A stretch of DNA of 64,000 nucleotides from Copromyces sp. CBS 386.78 (Eukaryota > Ascomycota > Sordariomycetes > Sordariales > Sordariaceae): the NCBI GenBank assembly GCA_030685235.1, contig MU839240.1, positions 1-64,000 of the forward strand, written 5' to 3'. The notes under the pieces were generated by a model. The model saw nothing but the letters and a program-made list of their open reading frames with translations. It did not search any database and was not told where the DNA came from. This document shows, piece after piece, positions 12,482-22,928 of this stretch (its first letter is position 1; each line of letters opens with the position of its first letter). Position numbers and translations under genes: made by a program.

Positions 12482-13001
12482 GGTGGTAGAATTGGGTTGA
12501 GTTTCTGGCGTTAATCCGAAGTCTGAGCTGGGGTCTTGGGCCGAAATGCTTCTTGTCTTTTGGTGTTGTTGACTTGGTGATGCTGGAAATTCAATCTAGG
12601 AAAACGCGTCGTTCGTAAAGCCAGACGCGTCAGGCAACAGGCCCCTCGTGTGGCTGGTTAATTGGTTTTTGGGGCTGAGCCACACATGGTCAGTTGGAGC
12701 ATTGGCGCCCAAGCCACACCTCAACGAACCTCGGCTGTCGTTGCACACGTCTCGGTGCTTTTGGAACTTCAACTTCACAACCGCAACAGCTTTTACCATC
12801 ACTTCACTCTTGTCCCCAGATAGAACGATGGTTTCACGACATGAAACTCTCTTTACTGTCTCCAATTGGCGTATGTCATCGCCTTTCATTTATTTGCCTC
12901 AGAATCCGACTGCAGCAAGCATCGACGACGTCCAAATCCCAATTCCTATTTCTGGGTCACGACGGCGAATATTGAGGACACCCGACCATTCGACTCTTCA
13001 C
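12482..13001. other. RFC3 upstream region / 3' flank of HET gene
   Basis: This 520-bp spacer lies between two minus-strand genes. It contains the paired ACGCGT sites and nothing else I can support. The plus-strand open frame that starts here is antisense to the HET gene and lacks protein-like features. Confidence 0.5.
12604..12630 (-). promoter_or_regulatory. Paired MluI cell-cycle boxes upstream of RFC3
   Basis: Two exact ACGCGT hexamers, at 12604-12609 and 12625-12630, lie about 120-150 bp upstream of the RFC3 start codon (12481, minus strand). ACGCGT is the core bound by the MBF/DSC1 factor that drives G1/S transcription of replication genes in yeasts. A similar pair precedes MGS1 at 40070-40106. 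That they function in this fungus is inferred. Confidence 0.5.
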
Positions 13002-15257
13002 TCATGCCAACTCAAACCGCTCCCACTTCTCTTCCACTCCATTCCACGCATCTCTGTACATTCGGCCAACACCTGCACGCTCAATTCGCACTCGGCCATC
13101 TGTTCCCGGATCCTCCCTCCGTTCTATCATCATGACGTTGACCACGGCTCTCTTCTCGGCTGTTGCAGCTTCCACCAGTTCCTCTCGCTCAAACTTATCT
13201 GCGTCCGAGAGAATGATGAACTCTTGGGTAACCGTGGAAATAAGTTTCAGCTGGTGTTCAACGAACTTCCTCCGATAGGACCACGTCAACCATATTGATC
13301 CTATCCACTCTTCATCACCCCCATCAGGATTCGTCCCATGCGTTATCGCATACCGCGTCAACCGTGTTGGCCGGACACGCGGTAGTGGAGGGACCGCATC
13401 CTCATTGCCTCGGTCCTCAATCATGAGTCTGAAACGGCCGACACGAGCAACCAAGTGTAGGAAGTATGCGTCTGGGCCAAGGCTGATATCTGCCTGGTAC
13501 CGACCACTAGTGCTGGTGGCCGAAAAGTCAGCACCGTAGTCGTAGTAGACTGGTACTGTCCAACCGGCCCATGACCAGCTCGGCCACAGCGGTCTCCCTT
13601 TATTCTTATCCATGTGTATTCTCTTCGGCTCCAGTCTCGGTCGCCAGAGAAGTCCCGGATGCAGGAGCTCACCCGTCGGCATCCCGTGGACGAACCCAAC
13701 ATTTTCGGAAAAGAAGTGATCTTTGATGACGTTCAAGATACCCTGGATCCCATTCACACGGTCCGTTATGTATGTCATATTGCGACAGGTGTATTGACCT
13801 ACCAGCTCGGGATACCGCTTGAGCTGAAACTTCAAATTTGGACGCAACTCGACTGGAGGAGGAACTTCGCTAGGGATATGACTGAAGTCAACCACCTGGT
13901 CAGCGGCGGATAACTCGAGGCTCGGACACTCGGCCGCAAAGTCTTCGCTCCAAGTGGCTCGTTGACACTGGAAATGTACCGTGCCATCGACAAAGTACAT
14001 GTAGCGCAGGGACAGGATGCGCTCCTGGTAAGTCCATCCTCTTTCTTCCCATGTTGTCCTAAGCAGCGCATCCGGCCAGGCGACAGCGCGGTTCATGATG
14101 GTGAGGTCATCTGATATCTTGACCTCCTTTTGCTTGGCTTCCCGGGTCCCAGGCTCTACCCCTGGCAGACCAGCGTTCGCATCCTCTCCGCTGGCAGCCA
14201 CTATGGTGAGGTCCGCGTACTGGTAAATCTTTCCCATCTGTTCTATTTGATGTCGTTTATCAAGGTTCTGGTAGGTGTCGGTGTTGTCATTCTGGATGAT
14301 GCAGATGGAGTCGATCCAGATGTAGCGATATCCAAGTCTTTGCGCCAACGTCATTGCGTCCCTTAGCGAGCGCGGGAACAATGGCTTCATCTCCAGTATT
14401 CCACCCGGTACTCTCAGCTCGTCAATCGTTTCTTCACTGGTCTTGAAGACCTCCACCCGGCCCCAGACGTAGCTCAATGCTACGTACTCTACCAGATCGC
14501 TTCTCTCCACCAGGCAATTCTCCTCGAGGTCAATGAGTCGGATGAATGGGTCAAATGTTGGCACAGTGGTTGGTTCCGATACGCTCTGCTGTCTCAGCCA
14601 GTGGGAGCACTCCGTTCCGTGCCACTCCGTGCAAGACTTCAGCCAGGTCCTGACAAGATCTAGATCGATCTGACCTTCTTTCAGACCTCTCCCATTGAAT
14701 AATTCCCCTTTTTCTCTACCCAGTGGCACGAGATCGAAAGGAGTAAAAGGTGGCGCTCTTCCAATCATAACCGACCGAACCCTGAGCCTCAACGTCTCCC
14801 ACGTCTCCTCCGTTGTCTTCATTCCATTACTCAGAGGGTCATTATCGGGCGAATGAACAACCTTCTTCCATCTCACATCTCCGATCCAGCTCATGACTAT
14901 ATCCGCCTCATCCGGCCAAGCAATGTCATCGCAAGCTTCGGCGATCAGCTGACACATCTTACACCACGAGCCTCGCGCCGCTACCTCAGTATAGGTACCG
15001 AGATACCATTCTGGAGGAAGTTGTTGTTGGTTGAACGGTCGAGGTCCGAAATCTGAGCGTTTGAGGTCCATGAGACGATGCCGAGCGCAGAGACCTAAAG
15101 TCGGGTCTTCCGGTGGGAGGTCTAGCGGCCGATTCCATGCTCGGCGTGGTACGTCTGTTTCCTGGAAAAGATCATCGTGGTGAGTCTCGAGTCGTGTGAC
15201 TTCTTGACCTGGTGGAGGGAGATAGTCGAGGTCTCTCGGGATATACGTAAGTGGCAT
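13002..15257 (-). CDS. HET-domain protein (heterokaryon incompatibility type)
   Basis: A single uninterrupted frame. The start chosen is ATG at 15257 (MPLTYIPRDLDYLPP), giving 751 aa; the frame stays open to another ATG at 15389, but that extension is low in protein-like character and may be leader. The HET domain is central. It opens with YVALSYVWG (about residues 284-292), followed by LRDAMTLAQRLGYRYIWIDSICIIQND, MGKIYQYADLTIVAASGEDANAGLPG, and the closing TWEERGWTYQERILSLRYMYFVDG with C in VHFQCQRATWSEDF. This is the standard HET order. The upstream WCKMCQLI and WHGTECSHW segments are Cys-bearing and typical of large HET proteins. HET proteins trigger cell death on fusion of genetically different hyphae; the partner here is unknown. 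Confidence 0.9.
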   Translation of the reverse strand: MPLTYIPRDLDYLPPPGQEVTRLETHHDDLFQETDVPRRAWNRPLDLPPEDPTLGLCARHRLMDLKRSDFGPRPFNQQQLPPEWYLGTYTEVAARGSWCKMCQLIAEACDDIAWPDEADIVMSWIGDVRWKKVVHSPDNDPLSNGMKTTEETWETLRLRVRSVMIGRAPPFTPFDLVPLGREKGELFNGRGLKEGQIDLDLVRTWLKSCTEWHGTECSHWLRQQSVSEPTTVPTFDPFIRLIDLEENCLVERSDLVEYVALSYVWGRVEVFKTSEETIDELRVPGGILEMKPLFPRSLRDAMTLAQRLGYRYIWIDSICIIQNDNTDTYQNLDKRHQIEQMGKIYQYADLTIVAASGEDANAGLPGVEPGTREAKQKEVKISDDLTIMNRAVAWPDALLRTTWEERGWTYQERILSLRYMYFVDGTVHFQCQRATWSEDFAAECPSLELSAADQVVDFSHIPSEVPPPVELRPNLKFQLKRYPELVGQYTCRNMTYITDRVNGIQGILNVIKDHFFSENVGFVHGMPTGELLHPGLLWRPRLEPKRIHMDKNKGRPLWPSWSWAGWTVPVYYDYGADFSATSTSGRYQADISLGPDAYFLHLVARVGRFRLMIEDRGNEDAVPPLPRVRPTRLTRYAITHGTNPDGGDEEWIGSIWLTWSYRRKFVEHQLKLISTVTQEFIILSDADKFEREELVEAATAEKRAVVNVMMIERREDPGTDGRVRIERAGVGRMYRDAWNGVEEKWERFELA

Positions 15258-16976
15258 TGTTGTGGCAGACAAGGTATCAGCGGTTTGTGACTTGTGACAG
15301 GAAAGTTGAAGTTTCGAGGGTCGCTCCAAGCGCCCAGTCGGTGAGTGATGATATGGTGTCCGAAGAAAATGCGAGATGGCTCGGCCCAACTTTATTTATG
15401 TCCTCACTCACGGCCCAAAATCTTATAGGACCCTACAGTGACACGCTCACGAGACTTGCTCTTTTAGGAACCAGTCAGCTTTCACTCATCAGCCTCTACT
15501 AAAACCTTGGCGCAGCTGAGCCTCACAAATGCCCACTTCTAGCTTACAAATTGCGAATAAGCTTGCTAGTGAGTTTGGCGAACCCTCTAGAGGTTACGCA
15601 GTACTATAGGTAGAGGGTAGTCTTGCCAAGAAATGATATATTTCCCGGCTAAGGGGATGGGTTTAGCCCTTGTTCCGAACTCAGTTTTGACTTTACTGAA
15701 CACACACTGCTCTTGATCAATGGTCAGTTTGCGGGCTGGTTCTGTGTTTCCGGGCAATAGTAAGCTCGATATTGAGATTCCAAACATCGGGTCGAGTCCG
15801 AAGACAACTCGCATATGAGATCGGCCAAGATGGACAACTCTGGTCGTGGTAAGTGCTGGCAAAGCTTGCGAAGCTAATCCAAGCACAACATCACCACTTG
15901 TTGGAGCAGTTTTGGCGTCTTCGTCTCTTGCCGCTTGGACAGTTCCTAATGTCGTGAGAAAACTAAAGCAGCATGCCTAGACCCGATCGATCACATGTGC
16001 TTTTCGGGCTGTAAACCTCACAGGAGACGGACACACTCTTGGGAGTGGGCCACAGAGTCCTGAGTCGTAGCGCCATGCTGAAGAGTTTTCCAGTTCACCG
16101 TGTTGTCCAGCGCTGGACTGACATCTGTATTGTGCTTTCTGGTCTTGGTGTTTTTCACCCATTTTGAAGCCAACATATCCCTTGATGAAGGAATGATCAT
16201 AACTGCGTTGGTCGCCAGCATCGCAGGGAGGATGCGATCCTTCTGTGTCGGAGGTTCGGCCCTCAACTTTAGTGCCGGAATGGTTCGTGAGCGGTGAGTG
16301 ACATCGTGTCGTTGGCGGCAGACGTTATCATGATGACCCTAACCCTGATACGTCTCCTTGGGGAAAGCGAGTGAGTGGCCAAGTGAAGTCTGTGGCTGGT
16401 GGTTTTCCTGTGGCTGAATGAACCACCCGTAAGCAGTCATGTGACTCTTGCGTCAAGATGCCGCCAGCCCTGCCGCGAGACTTCACGCGCACCTTCAGCC
16501 ATTGAGGCCTTTGTCGAAAGGCGGTATCGAATCGGCCGTATCATCGAAGCGTCTCGGAATTGCATGATCATGATCATGGACTCTGGTGTTTTTGTTTGTC
16601 AAGTGATGAGCTTGATTGGACGCGGCACAGTACGAATGGCCGCAGGCCAAGTGGCTCGACCCACTAACATTTGAGCGTTCCGTCTCTAACAACAAGTGCG
16701 GAGATTAACGAGTCGTTTCGATAGTGGCCGCACACTTCCTTTCATAGTTGAGCCGACAAGTGGATCCAGAACGAGCCACTCACAGCCCAATTTCAAACGA
16801 GCAGCCCACATAAAAGGGTTGGGTTCTCCAGGTCTCCCCGTCTCGCCTCTCTTCCGTTCCCGCTCAATTTGCTTTCGTCATCAATCCCACCCACCTTTCC
16901 ATCTCCTCTATCGACCTTTCATCCCGGCCCTCCTCCTCCTCCTCCTCCTCCTCCTCCTCCTCCTCTTCCCTTTCCC
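15258..16976. other. Intergenic, no supported gene
   Basis: This holds the upstream region of the HET gene and spacer. A minus-strand frame at 15587-15886 (99 aa) is unlike any family I know. At 15641-15658 is a stretch nearly identical to 3723-3740, next to the foldback element. CCCTAACCCT (two telomere-like units) occurs near 16337. A (CTC)n tract lies at about 16929-16965, just before the ATG at 16977. Confidence 0.45.
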
Positions 16977-17219
16977 ATGTCGGACTCGGTGACCCACACT
17001 TCACCTTCTTCTAACTCTTCTCCTTCTTTTCATTCTCTCTTTGGCACCTCTCCTCCCTCGCACCCCGACCGCGACCCGATTGATCACGACGACGATGAAC
17101 CGTCCCCAACACAGCCATTCTCCTTACCCGGGTCAGTGCTTGATGGTACCGGTGCCGTGAGTCCACGCTTGCGTGGATGCATAGCCGCCGGTTCGTTTCT
17201 GCTCGTCGACACACTGAAA
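16977..17219 (+). CDS. Candidate 5' exon, Ser/Pro-rich, unknown
   Basis: An open frame from ATG 16977, in good leader context after a pyrimidine tract, encodes 81 residues beginning MSDSVTHTSPSSNSSPSF. It is Ser/Pro-rich with an acidic DHDDDEP segment, and ends in VDTLK at a GTGAGC donor. The nearest acceptor (17255) would give an intron of only 36 nt, which is too short to be comfortable. It may be the first exon of the gene that continues at 18274, but I could not build a continuous frame across the repeats at 17361-18115. Confidence 0.3.
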
Positions 17220-17360
17220 GTGAGCGTCCCATGACTATTGATGGGAACCTCTCAGACAGCTGTGCCGGCTAGCAAGAGCGGCGGGACTATCATCACCGAC
17301 ACTAGGTTTTCCTTACTCTCTTCCACCACCCCACATCCATCTCCTCGTCTCCCCCTTTCC

Positions 17361-18115
17361 ACTCCTGGTGTTGTGTGTTCTTGGGCACACAGCCGTCCGT
17401 CTCTGCCTGGCAATGGCTGGAAGGGTGCGTCCCACGAGTCGAAATCGTAAAACATCAACTCCTACCCACAGGCTAGCCACCTACTGGAAGGAACACGGTT
17501 CTCGATTCGTGGGAACGCTCACACAGTTCATTGTCATGCTAGAGCGGCAGGATGATCACCACCAAGGCCCCAGCCCCGAGGTCATGTATCTGGCAGGATA
17601 CTTGGCCGGACTGTCTCGCCCGGCGATGCATTGGGGGTCCGTATAACACAATTCGAGAAGCACTGGATCCAATCATCAGGACAACGCCTGATGAAAGGCC
17701 TGGGTCTTTCTTGATAGGCGGCGGGCAGAGACGAGACTGGCCGTCGCGTTCTCTGCTGTCTTGCCTCCGTTGGTGGGAACCGATCAACAATTGCATCGTC
17801 CTGCGTGAGCTGCGGGACTTTCCCTTTTTTCCAGACCCAGATCTGGTGCCGTGTGTCTGGCAGGGCACATGGCCTCCCGTCTCAACCTGGCGATGCTTCT
17901 GAAAGTCCGTGTAACCCGAATCGAGAAGCCATAAAAACTTGCCAACTCCTACCCAGCAGGCTAGCCACTTGCTGGAAGGACTGGGGCTTTTTCGATAGGC
18001 CGTGGATGCAGATGCTGCTGGCCGTAGCACTCTTCCACCTCCGTGCGGGGGAACCGATGGACAGTTGCGTCGTCATGGGTGAGCGGCGGTTCTGCCCCTT
18101 TCCCTTTGTCATGTT
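17361..18115 (+). repeat. Diverged tandem triplication, 0.2-0.28 kb units
   Basis: Three diverged direct copies: A about 17361-17550, B about 17551-17830, C about 17831-18115. Shared landmarks recur in order: CTGGCAGG-(CA/TA)-CTTGG (17590, 17857; altered in A near 17380), AATCGAGAAGC-like (17650, 17920), AACTCCTACCCA-CAGGCTAGCCAC (A 17458, C 17949), and GAACCGAT..ACA.TTGC.TCGTC (17777, 18051). The B-to-C spacing is 267-274 bp. Copies differ by substitutions and small gaps, so the duplication is old. Copy C has an open frame that is broken in B. Confidence 0.6.
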
Positions 18116-18273
18116 CATCGTACGCCTAGCACAACACTAGCACAAGACCAACATTACTCCACCACTACATTAGCACCAAGACTATGATATTTAACCGCGC
18201 TTACGGCTGACAATCCAAGTGAGGTGAGTGGTTTGAACGGCGGTGACAACCTTCGTGACGAACTAACCGACAG

Positions 18274-19653
18274 TGTCGTCACCCGCGATGATGACAACTT
18301 GTCAACCGTGTTCGACTCGAGCGACGATGAACGATACTGCAAGCTCGACTTAGTGGGTCGGGGAGGTGTGGTTTTATGGGAGGACGCAGAACATGACATC
18401 CGACACACCTCCAAATTGTCAATGGACTTTCACGTCGATACTTCGGAACAACAAGCTCTTTTCATTCTTCATGCTCCTGTGTTCCTGAAGGCCACCTCGG
18501 ACTGCTTTTTTACTTTCCGTCTTCTCATGTATCCCGAGAATATTCGGTCCATCGAATTCCATCCCAGCACACGTCCATCTACACCCGGCATGGAAGACGC
18601 GCCCAATACATTCATGCGTTTACGCTTCCTCATGACACAACCACCCAGCTTGGTGGTCCCCAGAGATCGCCCTTTGGACCCAAAGCCCCGATCTCAGGAT
18701 TTATTCGACGCTATGAAGAGCCTTGCTACGGTCCTGGAACTCAACGTCTACCTGAACAACCTCTGCTTTGTTCCGGAGGCTCGTCTTCAACTAGCTTCGC
18801 TTCCGGCTGTCTTCCCATCCACCAATATTGGCGACCGACCCAAGACGGATGCCTACCGGGCGAATCTGCAAAGAATGAATAGGGGTTTAGGCGCTGAGAT
18901 TTTAGACATGGGTGCAACTGTTGCCGTACCCGACGCAGTTTCGCCAAACACCGCGGCAAAGCAAGTCGAGCATGAAACGATCGAAGAAGTGGCGCCGGTA
19001 TACAGCAAGGATGGCGCTCTCCAGAGTCCAGCACAAGTGATAACCCCTTCCGGTATGTCCTCTAAGCTCACTGACATCGTCAATTCTCCCTTGACCACTA
19101 ACACATGTGCCTCTCAGACCGTAAACGTCGGCGAACAAGCGAATCCCAGTCTCCCTCCCCTGCCGGCAAGCGCATCCTCACTGCCTTCGCTCAACTAACC
19201 AAGAGCCACGCCGCGCTGCAAAGTCGCGTCGAACATCTCGAGAAGGTGCTAGCCGACCCTGCTGGTTGCGATCACACTCCGTGCCGATACGACTCGGAGG
19301 AACTGGGGCACATCATCGGTCATGTGGACGATAAAATCGACAACGACATGCTTGATGTGAGAATCGAGTTGGAGGACCAAGTGTTTGGCGAGACGAAGCA
19401 GCTTGTGTTGGAGAAGACGGAGGAGCAGCACTCACAGCTGTGGGAGGATATGCGGGGGGGCTTGGACGACATGCGACGGGAGATCAAGGAGGAACTGATG
19501 GCGGAGCTCAGACAGGAGCTGGTGGCAGTGGTCAAAATGGACTTGTTCAAGGACATGGCGCAGGCGATGATGAGGGCGGCGTGCGGTGGTGATGGTGGAA
19601 AGTCTGGGACTGGCATGTCACAAAGCACGCAGAGTACGGATAGTACACAGTGA
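18274..19653 (+). CDS. Unknown protein with NLS and coiled coil; 5' end unresolved
   Basis: Two exons are clear: 18274-19052 and 19118-19653, joined over a 65-nt GTATGT...CTCAG intron to read ITPSDRKRRRTSESQ. The first part begins after a very good small intron (18224-18273, GTGAGT...ACTAAC...ACAG), so there must be an upstream coding exon. The frame before it is open only back to 18195 without an ATG. The first exon is acidic (DDDNLSTVFDSSDDE) then globular-looking. The second starts with a basic, NLS-like KRRR run and continues as a long charged coiled coil (ELEDQVFGETKQLVLEKTEEQ...). I do not recognise the family. A nuclear location is only suggested by the basic run. Confidence 0.6.
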
Positions 19654-19802
19654 GGTTCGCCGTCGGCTGGTCCGATACCCTCATACTCACGACCTTATGA
19701 TGAACATGATCTCTTCCCCCTCTCCAATATTATTTTGACGGTCCAAGACTTGGTGTCTCTCATGTGCCTGCAATGTTTTGAACAGAATCCCAGTCCTGTA
19801 AA

Positions 19803-21695
19803 CTATTTATCCCCCTTCCACAAATCCCTCCAAAACTCCCTAAACCCATACTTGGGTTCCATCCTCTCATACACCCTCTGTCCTTTCACGTCTCCCGTAA
19901 ACCTCCCCAGAATCCCATCCGCTTTCTTGAACGCCATACTATCAGCGATGTTTGTTCCGGCCGGCCTCATCGCCCTCTCCCTGATCGTCTGCGCCACAAG
20001 TGGCGCCACGTCCGCAAAACAATTGTTCAGTTCCCGCTCCAAGGAGAAATACGGCTTCTTGGCTAGCTCGGGCGCCATCAAGTTGTAGGAACGCGTGATG
20101 GTGTTCAGGTTGGTGATGGAGAGCTCGAGGAAGGAGCGCTCGGATGATACCCAGGTGGGATCGCGGAAGGGTTTGGTGAAGGAGATGTCTGGTTCTTGGG
20201 TTTGGGTTGGTGGTTCCCCGGCTGCTGCTGGCTCCTGACTATCAGAGGTAGCAGCAGATGGAGAAGGAGAAGAAGAAGAAGCGTCCGACAGCGTCTGCTG
20301 CCGTATCTTAACCATGACCGGGTCCTCTGTGGAATTTGTCGGTACGGATATCTGATCGACGTTTCGCCGTCGGGGGTTATGGATCTCTTCGGCGCGGGCG
20401 TACTCGTTCGCTCGACGGATTTGTTCCTCGAGTGTCCCCCCGCGACTGGATATCGTCCGGGCGGCGTGGCGTAGCCAGTCGTTGCGCAGGCGCTTGCGGA
20501 AGGACTCGGCGGTTTTGATGAGCTCTTGTTGTTTTTCGATCCAGGGAGGGACGATTTCTTGGCGTTTGATCATTTTGTTCATTATGTATTCGGTCTATCC
20601 GTCGTCACTCACTCTCACATCAGTCACCGCACGCACGTACTTGTAGTAGAAAGCAAACAGGAGCAAAAGAGTAGTAGAAGAACCAAAACTCACCGTATCA
20701 ATAAAAGGATTATCAGCCCTCGCATCCCTCTCCACCCCTTTGCCCCGCGGTATATCCTTAAACTGGCCCCTCGCAATCGCGTTCTCGATCCTCTCGTTCG
20801 CCAGCGCCGCCAGCCCGGAGACCGTGTTCGGCATCGCCCTCGCAATCGGCTTAAACCGTTCCCTAAACTCCCTCCTCAGCTCCTCCCTCTCTTCCTCCGT
20901 CAACCCAATCTGGTCAGCCTTGGGTAACTCCATATCCACATACGCAGCCGCCTTCTCCCGCGCGCTCGCCACCCTCCTCCCCGCGCTCACTTGTGGCTGG
21001 CGTTGAATCCGCATGTCCACCACCACCGGCGAGGGAATCTTGGCCTTCCCCCTCGCTTCGCGACTCAACGGTTTATGCGCATCATTCAACATCCTCAACA
21101 CCGCGTCCTCGGTTGACTCCTCGCCCGCCCACGCCTGCGCAGAGGCAATGCTTCTTGTTCCCTGTCCTGCTGATGACGGGATACGACTGTGCCCGGAAGA
21201 GGTAAGGCCGGCTTCGGAGAGCGCGGAGGCGTGCTCGGAGGCGAATTTGGCGGAGGCAACTTTGGCGAGTAAGCGGTTGCGCAGGTCTTCGTCGAAACCG
21301 GCTTCTTCGATGGCGCGGAGGCCGGCGCGGCCGCCCGTTAGGAGGGCGTCTTCTGTTGCTTGGGCTAGGCGGCGGGTCATGGGGCCTTGTTCTTTTTCGG
21401 GATCGTCGGGAGAGGGGTCGGACGCGGTTGAGGATGAGGTTTCGTCTTTGGACGGGTTGGTGGCATTTTGAGACTCGGTGCGTTTGGAATCGGAGGGGGT
21501 TGTTGGGTCGTGGTTGGTGCTTGGTTTGGCGTCGAGTTCAGACTTGGAGGTCTTAAAAGAGTTATCGGCGGCGAGGCATACGCGTGAGGAGTGTGATAAC
21601 GTTCGTGCTGAGAGGGTCGAGGCGATCGGGTTGCTGGCGGTTGTGCGCTGCACGGCGCGGAGGGAGCGGGTGCAGAGCATGGAGTTGAAGCTCAT
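19803..21695 (-). CDS. DnaJ-C28 conserved-domain (DUF1992) protein, probably mitochondrial
   Basis: Complement(join(19803-20594, 20694-21695)), 597 aa. The start taken is ATG 21695 (MSFNSMLCTRSLRAVQRT), which gives a basic, Arg/Ser-rich, acid-free N-terminus typical of a mitochondrial presequence; the frame is open to 21830, but that part looks like leader. A disordered Ser/Thr/Asp region follows, with helical stretches after it. The diagnostic block straddles the intron: IENAIARGQFKDIPRGKGVERDARADNPFIDT, then TEYIMNKMIKRQEIVPPWIEKQQEL, the DUF1992 core found in animal DNAJC28 without needing a J domain. No HPD motif is present. The C-terminal part ends RVYERMEPKYGFREFWRDLWKGDK. The molecular role of this family is not established. 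Confidence 0.82.
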
Positions 21696-22168
21696 GGCGA
21701 TGGCACCCAAGGAGGGGGGGGGTTCAAGGAACGAAGGTGTGGTACCAAAAGGGGGGGAAGAGGGAAGGAAAGGGAACGGAAAAATTGAAGGATGAAACAA
21801 AAATTGGGTTACAGTACCAAGAGGCAACATTCGCGGTTTCGTTATCGGAGGCGATCTCTAGGGGAATTTCGAGCGGGCCGATGACGAACTGCACGATAAG
21901 TGCACAGTAATCGTGACAGTGCAATTGTGAAAGCCGCGGCACGCAGCACTTACGACACTGGGAATGGCCTCGTTCAAAATTTCCCGTTATTTGAGTCTGA
22001 ACTTAAAATCTCGTTGTACAAGACTTTTGACTGAAGCTGTTGTTTCTCTTTCATATTCGAACGCATCTCTTGCATCGTTCTCATGCTATGGAGCACTTCC
22101 CCATGCTATTTTCTAACCTTCTGAGTGGTCCTTATCAAAGCTTTGTTCCAAGCAGAACATCAACAACA
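21696..22168. other. Upstream region of DUF1992 gene and tRNA-Met
   Basis: A 470-bp divergent spacer. A G/A-rich stretch (21714-21790) forms the presumed 5' leader of the minus-strand gene. No other feature is seen. Confidence 0.4.
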
Positions 22169-22273
22169 GGGACCTTGGCGCAGTTGGCTAGCGCGCAGGT
22201 CTCATACTACAGTATGATCTGGTTTAACATCAGAGTAATCCTGAGGTCGGGAGTTCGAGCCTCCCAGGTCCCA
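22169..22273 (+). tRNA. tRNA-Met (CAT), elongator, with 31-nt intron
   Basis: The cloverleaf is complete. The acceptor stem GGGACCT (22169-22175) pairs with AGGTCCC (22266-22272), with discriminator A22273. The D-arm is GCGCAGTTGGCTAGCGC and the T-arm is CGGGAGTTCGAGCCTCCC-type. Anticodon CAT is at 22203-22205. Removing 22207-22237 leaves the loop CTCATAA and a CAGGT/TCCTG stem with one U-U at 31-39, a mismatch also seen in yeast elongator tRNA-Met. T-runs follow (22277 onward) as the pol III stop. Confidence 0.93.
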
Positions 22274-22928
22274 ATTGTTTTTACCAATTTTATTTTTTTC
22301 GCCCTCACTTCCTTGAACTATGGACTCCTCTTTAAGGAAGAGCTTCTATCTGATTCTCATTATATTTGCTATGTTCCTTTGTGTGGTACAAATCGGTAGT
22401 GACAATACCGTAGTCTAAAAGTCGCAAACATATTTTACAAATCGACCGAGTGGTGTTGATGAACTAGAGGTAGACACAGTCACTTCGCTACAAGCTGCTT
22501 GATTCAGACCGGAACATTTCATATAGCCTATAGTGATATAATAAAGCTGTAGGAGGTACGCATTGAGCTTAAAAATATCAGGAACAGACTTTATTGTCAT
22601 TGTCTTGCAGTAACCTCTTGCTTCTGTTAGAAGGTAGGTCTAGGTGTTTGTTGATAAGAATAACTGGGTAAAGGTAGACACAAAAGGTGCTTTATAATCG
22701 GACATGTTCAATTTCAGCTACACCTGCATGCATACTCAACCCTACCGGGCTGTCACAAACCCACAGATGAGCCAATCTGTACCTCCAAGCGAGCATATCA
22801 GTCCTGCCCCAAGAAAGAATGGCGGTCAAGAAGAACGACGTATGCAAGTTAAGTCCAAGAACAACCCAAATCAAGATGACAATCTGTTTTCGTCAGCAAT
22901 CTCGGCATTCATCAACGTTCGCGCTCTC
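22274..22928. other. Intergenic between tRNA-Met and HET gene
   Basis: Holds the tRNA terminator T-runs and the 3' flank of the minus-strand HET gene. No supported gene or repeat. Confidence 0.4.

Noticed and set aside
12648..13298. 216-aa plus-strand open frame
   Set aside because: Its 3' half is antisense to the HET-domain gene, and its composition is not protein-like; the HET frame on the other strand explains the openness.
15258..15389. N-terminal extension of the first HET protein to ATG 15389
   Set aside because: The extra 44 residues look like translated leader; the ATG at 15257 gives a more typical N-terminus, although the longer form cannot be excluded.
16337..16350. Telomere-like CCCTAACCCT
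   Set aside because: Only two units inside an ordinary interval; no array, so not an interstitial telomere of note.
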